In this document: positions 7,128 to 11,117 of the stretch, piece after piece
How positions within the stretch are numbered: position 1 is the stretch's first letter
Layout: each line of letters opens with the position of its first letter
From: CADDYX01 sp045809945
GTDB lineage: Bacteria > Verrucomicrobiota > Verrucomicrobiia > Chthoniobacterales > UBA10450
Assembly: GCA_045809945.1 (NCBI GenBank)
Contig: JBJMWW010000132.1
Coordinates: 1-11,117, forward strand
Direction: 5' to 3'
Length of the DNA stretch: 11,117 nucleotides
Position numbers and translations under genes: made by a program
The notes under the pieces: generated by a model
Told to the model about the DNA's origin: nothing
Databases searched by the model: none
Seen by the model: only the letters and a program-made list of their open reading frames with translations

Positions 7128-8807
7128 ATGAAGGACGACGAGCGCGAAAATAATAACGAATCAGGCGCACAGCAGCAGTCGCTGCTCGAAAAGCTTGATC
7201 GGTTGATTGTCTTCACGCATCCGAACGACTCGAAGCGCCAGGAGCTGATCGAGCTGCGTGGAGCGGTCGAGGAGCGCGAAGAGATGCTTTCCGAAGCAAG
7301 GCAGGTAATCGAAAAGCTCGAGGAGGTAGTGAAGAAGGTTACCTCGCCGGCGAATCGCATCGGCACATTTCTTGGCGCAGTGAGCAAAGAGACTGCGCAC
7401 ATTGTCGTTGGCGGCTCGGACTACTATTGCAACGTCGATCCGCGCGTGCCGCTCGCGAAGCTGAAGAAGGGAACGCGCGTTCTGGTAAACGAAGCCTACG
7501 TCATCGTGGGCGATCTCGGATTCGAATCGGCCGGCCCAGTCACGAAAGTAACGGAAGTGCTCGGGACGGATCGACTCCGTGTCGGCGGAGAACACGGACT
7601 CAATGCGGTCGTTCTCCAGCGTTCCGGCGAGCTGACCAAATCGAAATTAAAGTCGGGCGACGAGGTCCGTGTAGACGCGAACTACCGGATGGCTATCGAG
7701 GTTCTGTCTCGACCGGAATCGCACGAGCATTTTCTCGATGTCGTGCCGGAGCTGCCGTGGGAAAAAGTCGGCGGCCAGGAAGAGGCACTGCAGGGAATCA
7801 AAGACGCGATTGAGCTGCCGCTGCTGCATACAGAGTTGTTTGCGAAGTTTCACCACGCCACGCCAAAAGGTTTTCTGCTTCACGGCCCACCCGGCTGCGG
7901 CAAGACGCTGATCGGCAAAGCGACCGCCTACAATCTGACCCGGCAGCTGCGCGAGAAAACCGGCGGTGAGATGAAGGAATACTTCATGCACATCAAAGGG
8001 CCGGAGATTCTCAACATGTGGCTCGGTGAATCCGAGCGCATCGTCCGAGAAATTTTCGCCACTGCGCGCGAAAAACGGCGTGAGAACTTCATGCCCTTCC
8101 TCTTCATTGACGAAGCGGAGAGCATTCTCGGAACGCGGCGCGCGGCGCGTTACTCAAACATCCTTTCAACGCTCGTCCCGATGTTTTGCTCGGAGATGGA
8201 CGGCATTGATTCGCTAAACGATGTCGTAATTATTTTGGCTTCGAATCGCGCCGACCTGATCGATCCGGCGATTCTGCGGCCCGGCCGCATCGATCGTAAA
8301 ATCAAGGTCAATCGGCCTAACAAGTCAGGTGCTCAGGAAATTTACCGGATCTACCTCACGAACGATCTTCCCTACGATGGCGGCCTCGCCAAGGAGGCCG
8401 AGCACATCGGTGAAGCCATCGAGAAGCTGATCGAACGGTTTGTGGAATGGCAATTCGCGCGTCGGGACGAGAACAAATTCCTCGAAGTTACGCTGCGCAG
8501 CGGCCGAAAAGAGATTCTCTATCGGAGCGACGTGATCAGTGGCGCGATCATCGCTTCGGTGGTCGAGCGCGCAAAGTCGATCGCGATCAAACGCGCGATC
8601 GCGACCGGCGTCGACCAGGGAATCAGTGAGAACGATCTGCGCGTGGCGTTCACCGCGGAATACACCGAGAACGACATTTTCCCGCCGACGGACGTGACGG
8701 AGGACTGGCTCAAATTGGTCGATTACGATCCGGAGAACGTCGTCAAAGTTGCCCCGGTCCGCCCGCTTCGCGATGCCGCCGTGCAGCATTCCTCGGGTGT
8801 GATCTAA
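7128..8807 (+). CDS. arc: Proteasome-associated AAA ATPase (Arc/Mpa)
   Basis: In the Pup-proteasome system this hexameric ring ATPase recognises pupylated proteins through N-terminal coiled coils, unfolds them and feeds them to the 20S core. The 559-residue product shows the full layout: a charged N-terminus, a coiled coil at about 15-71 (SLLEKLDRLIVF, then ELIELRGAVEEREEMLSEA), two OB folds at about 78-198, and an AAA module from about 208. Walker A is GPPGCGKT (253-260), pore loop WLG (298-300), Walker B FLFIDEAE (324-331) and the arginine-finger region RPGRID (384-389). The ATG at 7128 is preferred to a TTG at 7107. The odd feature is the C-terminus, VQHSSGVI: actinobacterial Mpa ends in a GQYL-type tail that docks on the 20S core, and none is present. 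It is followed by dop after 64 bases, matching the usual arc-dop order. The match to Arc/Mpa rather than other AAA proteins is strong. Confidence 0.95.
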   Translation: MKDDERENNNESGAQQQSLLEKLDRLIVFTHPNDSKRQELIELRGAVEEREEMLSEARQVIEKLEEVVKKVTSPANRIGTFLGAVSKETAHIVVGGSDYYCNVDPRVPLAKLKKGTRVLVNEAYVIVGDLGFESAGPVTKVTEVLGTDRLRVGGEHGLNAVVLQRSGELTKSKLKSGDEVRVDANYRMAIEVLSRPESHEHFLDVVPELPWEKVGGQEEALQGIKDAIELPLLHTELFAKFHHATPKGFLLHGPPGCGKTLIGKATAYNLTRQLREKTGGEMKEYFMHIKGPEILNMWLGESERIVREIFATAREKRRENFMPFLFIDEAESILGTRRAARYSNILSTLVPMFCSEMDGIDSLNDVVIILASNRADLIDPAILRPGRIDRKIKVNRPNKSGAQEIYRIYLTNDLPYDGGLAKEAEHIGEAIEKLIERFVEWQFARRDENKFLEVTLRSGRKEILYRSDVISGAIIASVVERAKSIAIKRAIATGVDQGISENDLRVAFTAEYTENDIFPPTDVTEDWLKLVDYDPENVVKVAPVRPLRDAAVQHSSGVI

Positions 8808-8816
8808 CGGGCGAAT

Positions 8817-8878
8817 CTGTCATGTCGAGCGCAGCCGAGACATCTCCGTAGATTCCTCGACGTTGCTCGGAATGACAG
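8817..8878 (+). repeat. REP-like imperfect palindrome covering the dop start codon
   Basis: A 62-base palindrome centred near 8847.5 fills the arc-dop gap. CTGTCAT (8817-8823) pairs with ATGACAG (8872-8878), CGAGC (8826-8830) with GCTCG (8865-8869), CGAG (8836-8839) with CTCG (8856-8859), and ATC (8842-8844) with GAT (8851-8853), all in perfect register. It belongs to the GTCATNCNGAGC type of dispersed repeat, as do the arms near 10395 and 10726. The dop ATG (8872-8874) lies in the right end, so the hairpin in mRNA would cover that start and could dampen dop relative to arc. Confidence 0.75.
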
Positions 8879-10404
8879 ACCAACAGCTCACGCGAGTCTT
8901 CGGGATCGAGACGGAGTACGGAATCACGGTCGACAACGCGGCAGACGTTGACGTGGTGGCCGAGTCGATCGCGCTCGTGCGCAGCTACACCGAACACGGG
9001 GCGTCGATGAAATGGAATTACGGACACGAAGATCCGCATCGCGACGCGCGGGGGTTTCGCGCGAAAGAATTGCTCCAGGACACGGACGAATCAGCCTACT
9101 TCGAGATTGATCGGAACCGGCCGCTGACTTTCGAGGAAATCAAAAGCGATCTGGTGCTCTCGAACGGCGCGCGCTTTTACAATGATCACGCGCATCCCGA
9201 ATATTCCACGCCGGAATGCACCACAATTCGCGAGATCGTGTCGCACGACAAAGCCGGCGAGCGGATCGTCGCTGAGTGCGCGCGGCGGCGGAACGCGCAT
9301 CTTGCGGAAAACCAGCGCGTTCGCCTTTACAAAAACAACACCGACTTCGCGGGGCACAGCTACGGTTGTCACGACAATTACCTGATGCGGCGCGATGTGC
9401 CGTGGGATCGCATTGTCAGTGGCATGATCCCGTTTCTGGTCACACGCCAGATCTTCGCCGGCGCCGGCAAACTCGGAATCGAAGCGGAAGGCGCCGCCAG
9501 TCATTCGGCGATCTACCAAATCTCACAGCGCGCCGATTTTTTCAGTGTGCTCGTGAGCATCGACACGATGAACAAGCGTCCGCTCATCAACACGCGCGAC
9601 GAGCCGCACGCCGATCCGAGAAAGTTCCGGCGTTTCCACGTCATCATCGGCGACGCGAACATGAGCGAATGGGCGACGGCGATGAAGATCGGCACGACAG
9701 CGCTCGTGGTGGAATTGATCGAACGCGGGGAAGCGCCTCGGATCGAGCTCGCACAGCCGATCGAGGCACTGAAGGCAATCAGTCGCGATCCGACGCGCTC
9801 GTGGATAGTGGAGCTGGCCGATGGCCGAAAGATTTCCGCGGTCGATCTGCAGCGGCTCTACCTCGAAGCCGCCGCCAGACTTGGCCTCGACAACGAAGAA
9901 TACGCATGGCTGCTGCGCGAGTGGGAGATCGCACTCGATGATCTGGCCAATGACATCGATCGCACACGAGACCGTGTCGATTGGGTCGCAAAGAAGTTTC
10001 TGCTCGAGGCGCTGCGGGATGAAGAGCAACTCGAGTGGAGCGATCCGTGGCTTCAAGCGATCGACTTGCAATATCACGACGCCGATCCGGAGAGCGGCCT
10101 CTACTACGAACTGGAGCGGCTCGGATCGATGCGTCGAGTCGTGACAGACGAAGAAATCAGCGCCGCGATCTTTTCACCGCCGGAAACCACGCGTGCTTTC
10201 GTTCGTGGCCGTGCCGTCGCGCGGTTCCACGGCAGGATAACCGGCATGCAATGGGACGAAATCGTGTTCCAGAAAGAGAACCGCACATCGCGCGTTGCTC
10301 TGCACGACCCGGTGCTCGCTCGCGACTCGGCCAGCTACATCGCCATTCGCGAGGCGAAGAACTACGAGGAATTTCTGCAGCTCATTTCCAACCCGTCATC
10401 CTGA
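8872..10404 (+). CDS. dop: Pup deamidase/depupylase (Dop)
   Basis: Converts the C-terminal Gln of Pup to Glu so that it can be ligated, and removes Pup from tagged proteins; it belongs to the glutamine-synthetase-like Dop/PafA family and uses ATP. The 510-residue product has GIETEYGI (11-18) with the metal-binding Glu, the Dop-type loop with WNYGHEDPHRDARGF (48-62), RFYNDHAHPEYSTPE (101-115) whose Asp105 aligns with the catalytic Asp, KNNTD (154-158), the SYGCHDNYL segment (163-171) and NTRDEPHAD (240-248). The DARGF loop and NDHAHPEY motif favour Dop over the ligase PafA. The start is ATG 8872; TTG 8863 in the same frame would add three residues. There is no Shine-Dalgarno sequence, and the start codon lies in a repeat. 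The last residues NPSS and the stop codon are encoded partly by another repeat arm. No pup or pafA is found beside it, although dop is normally near them. Confidence 0.93.
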   Translation: MTDQQLTRVFGIETEYGITVDNAADVDVVAESIALVRSYTEHGASMKWNYGHEDPHRDARGFRAKELLQDTDESAYFEIDRNRPLTFEEIKSDLVLSNGARFYNDHAHPEYSTPECTTIREIVSHDKAGERIVAECARRRNAHLAENQRVRLYKNNTDFAGHSYGCHDNYLMRRDVPWDRIVSGMIPFLVTRQIFAGAGKLGIEAEGAASHSAIYQISQRADFFSVLVSIDTMNKRPLINTRDEPHADPRKFRRFHVIIGDANMSEWATAMKIGTTALVVELIERGEAPRIELAQPIEALKAISRDPTRSWIVELADGRKISAVDLQRLYLEAAARLGLDNEEYAWLLREWEIALDDLANDIDRTRDRVDWVAKKFLLEALRDEEQLEWSDPWLQAIDLQYHDADPESGLYYELERLGSMRRVVTDEEISAAIFSPPETTRAFVRGRAVARFHGRITGMQWDEIVFQKENRTSRVALHDPVLARDSASYIAIREAKNYEEFLQLISNPSS

Positions 10405-10419
10405 GCTCGTCGAAGGATC
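10395..10419 (+). repeat. Left 25-bp arm of a perfect inverted repeat; contains the dop stop codon
   Basis: Begins GTCATCCTGAGCTCG and ends AAGGATC. It is the exact reverse complement of 10726-10750. The dop stop codon TGA (10402-10404) is inside it, so the dop 3' end was fixed by this sequence. It is of the same general type as the palindrome at 8817-8878 (GTCAT, GAGC, then CGA and GATC-like bases). Confidence 0.9.
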
Positions 10420-10442
10420 TCTAGTAGAAAAAAAATGCAATC

Positions 10443-10766
10443 GTGCGCGACTGCTTCGTTTACATTCCGACGAACAAGAGCAGGGATGTATTTTACGTCC
10501 GCGTCACGAATGATCTTCAGCGACGCATGTCACAACATGCAGAAGCGCAGCTCGGCTTTGCTGGTCGTTACAATTTGCGATTGCTCGTGCACGTCGAGCA
10601 GTTCGCCGATGCGAAATCAGCGATCGCGCGAGAGAAACAGCTCAAGGGTTGGCGACGCAGTAAGAACATTGCGCTGATCACTCGCTCGAATCCGCACTGG
10701 GACGACTTAGCGGAGGGCTACTACCGATCCTTCGACGAGCTCAGGATGACGAACAGCGAGACCTGA
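10443..10766 (+). CDS. Small GIY-YIG nuclease superfamily protein, possibly degenerate
   Basis: A 107-residue protein of the short GIY-YIG endonuclease family (UvrC/URI-like domain, similar to YhbQ-type proteins). VYI (6-8) stands for GIY and YVR (18-20) for YIG, followed by the helix with Arg27/Arg28 (NDLQRRMSQH) and the metal-binding Glu64 in IAREKQLKGWRRSKNIALI. These last elements are strongly conserved in the family. Two departures stand out: Arg20 replaces the usual Gly of YVG, and Pro9 replaces a typical Leu in YILTN. Either could weaken activity. The start is GTG at 10443; an in-frame TAG at 10422 rules out a longer product, and the ATG at 10435 is out of frame. The right repeat arm encodes RSFDELRMT (95-103). 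Its substrate is unknown; cleavage of the flanking repeats is a hypothesis. Confidence 0.8.
   Translation: MRDCFVYIPTNKSRDVFYVRVTNDLQRRMSQHAEAQLGFAGRYNLRLLVHVEQFADAKSAIAREKQLKGWRRSKNIALITRSNPHWDDLAEGYYRSFDELRMTNSET
10726..10750 (-). repeat. Right 25-bp arm of the perfect inverted repeat; inside the GIY-YIG gene
   Basis: Starts GATCCTTCGACGAG and ends CAGGATGAC, the exact reverse complement of 10395-10419. Read in the frame of the GIY-YIG gene it specifies the residues after Arg95 up to Thr103, so the protein C-terminus is repeat-derived. Confidence 0.9.
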
Positions 10767-10800
10767 CACGTCCGATTCAGCTGCCCGCACGATTAGTAAA

Positions 10801-10818
10801 TGCCGGGCGGTTCCGGCA
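10801..10818 (+). terminator. Short GC-rich hairpin between the GIY-YIG and GDSL genes
   Basis: TGCCGG (10801-10806) pairs with CCGGCA (10813-10818) around a six-base loop. No T-run follows on the plus strand, so it is a poor intrinsic terminator; it may still end the upstream transcript with help from Rho or may be incidental. The rest of the 124-base gap shows nothing else that I recognise. Confidence 0.25.
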
Positions 10819-10890
10819 ACGCGCGAGGGTGAAAAAAGGGCGATTCGCGACGCGCGTTTGAGCGGGGATTTTGCGCCCAGAATTACCTCC

Positions 10891-11117
10891 ATGTTCACCT
10901 CCATTCGAAATTTGATCGCAGCCGCGGCTATTGTCGTCGCGTCGCTTACTTTCAGCTCGCGCCCCTTGCTCGCGCAGCAAACACCGCCGGCGTTTTCGCA
11001 GATCATCCTCTTCGGCGACAGCCTCTCCGACACGGGCAACGTTAATCACCGCATCGAAGACATCACCGGCGGCCAGATCGGTTACCCGAGCGGCAGCTAC
11101 AACTACAGCAACGGCCG
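10891..11117 (+). CDS. Secreted GDSL/SGNH-family esterase or lipase (3' end cut by window edge)
   Basis: The first 75 complete codons of an SGNH hydrolase, a family that hydrolyses ester bonds of lipids, polysaccharide acetyl groups or similar substrates. A signal peptide is clear: MFTSIRN, hydrophobic core LIAAAAIVVASLTF, then SSRPLLAQ with cleavage near residue 28. Block I, IILFGDSLSDTGN (38-50), follows directly and holds the nucleophile Ser44; FGDSLSDTGN is the form seen in the thermolabile-haemolysin/phospholipase-like branch. Later blocks, with the catalytic Asp and His, lie beyond the window. A clear Shine-Dalgarno sequence is absent. It sits downstream of dop and the GIY-YIG element and has no evident link to protein degradation. 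It is probably a separate transcription unit, since 124 bases separate it from the preceding gene. Confidence 0.88.
   Translation, partial: MFTSIRNLIAAAAIVVASLTFSSRPLLAQQTPPAFSQIILFGDSLSDTGNVNHRIEDITGGQIGYPSGSYNYSNG

Larger units (their letters stand above)
10395..10750 (+). mobile_element. Putative 356-bp REP-like element carrying a GIY-YIG nuclease gene
   Basis: Two perfect 25-bp inverted arms (10395-10419 and 10726-10750) enclose a gene for a small GIY-YIG protein, with the gene's last codons running through the right arm. The layout recalls REP elements paired with RAYT transposases, except that the enzyme here is a GIY-YIG nuclease. No target-site duplication is evident: the bases outside the arms (ACCC on the left, GAAC on the right) do not match. 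Mobility is inferred from the structure and the intergenic insertion after dop. Confidence 0.55.

Noticed and set aside
7128..8807. Arc as another AAA protein such as a CDC48/p97-like or FtsH-like ATPase
   Set aside because: The N-terminal coiled coil plus OB-fold layout, a single AAA module and adjacency to dop identify it as Arc/Mpa; there is no protease or second AAA domain.
10435..10677. Alternative ORF from the ATG at 10435
   Set aside because: It is out of frame with the GIY-YIG motifs and gives a low-complexity Ser/Arg/Cys product; the GTG at 10443 gives the conserved domain.
1..11117. tRNA, rRNA or CRISPR arrays
   Set aside because: No tRNA-like cloverleaf, rRNA segment or regularly spaced direct repeats were noticed on reading either strand; the repeats present are inverted and few.

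Overview
The window is GC-rich bacterial chromosome, densely coding, with almost everything on the plus strand. The organism is most likely a soil-type Verrucomicrobiota member (moderate confidence). The clues are a Pup-proteasome ATPase (Arc/Mpa) next to a Pup deamidase (Dop) in a setting that is not typically actinobacterial, non-Shine-Dalgarno starts at several genes, and dispersed repeats of the GTCATNCNGAGC type. The phylum is inferred from gene content, not proven.

Layout. Bases 1-1402 (minus) hold lysS, cut at its 3' end by the window edge. Divergent from it runs a plus-strand series: a tandem-ACT protein (1565-2035), a membrane-anchored TPR protein (2032-3147), a degenerate receiver plus PATAN/DUF4388 protein (3147-3893), a secreted protein of unknown function (3935-4807), a secreted zinc N-acetylmuramoyl-L-alanine amidase (4827-5615), and the bifunctional NAD(P)HX repair enzyme NnrE/NnrD (5617-7080). 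The proteasomal AAA ATPase Arc/Mpa (7128-8807) and Dop (8872-10404) follow. The first three genes overlap by 1-4 bases, and the amidase and nnr genes are one base apart, so translational coupling is likely. No stretch over 300 bases lacks a gene.

The most unusual part is the arc-dop region. The 64-base gap between arc and dop is filled by a REP-like imperfect palindrome (8817-8878) whose right end contains the dop ATG. The dop stop codon lies in another repeat arm (10395-10419), which returns as a perfect 25-bp inverted copy at 10726-10750. Between those two arms sits a short GIY-YIG nuclease gene (10443-10766), and the right arm encodes part of its C-terminus. After it comes a secreted GDSL/SGNH esterase (10891 to the edge), where pup and the 20S subunit genes prcB/prcA might be expected. 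None of pup, prcB, prcA or pafA is visible. Arc also lacks the C-terminal QYL-type tail used to dock on the 20S core. Either the proteasome locus has been split, with repeat/GIY-YIG elements at the break, or Arc and Dop here act without a standard 20S partner.
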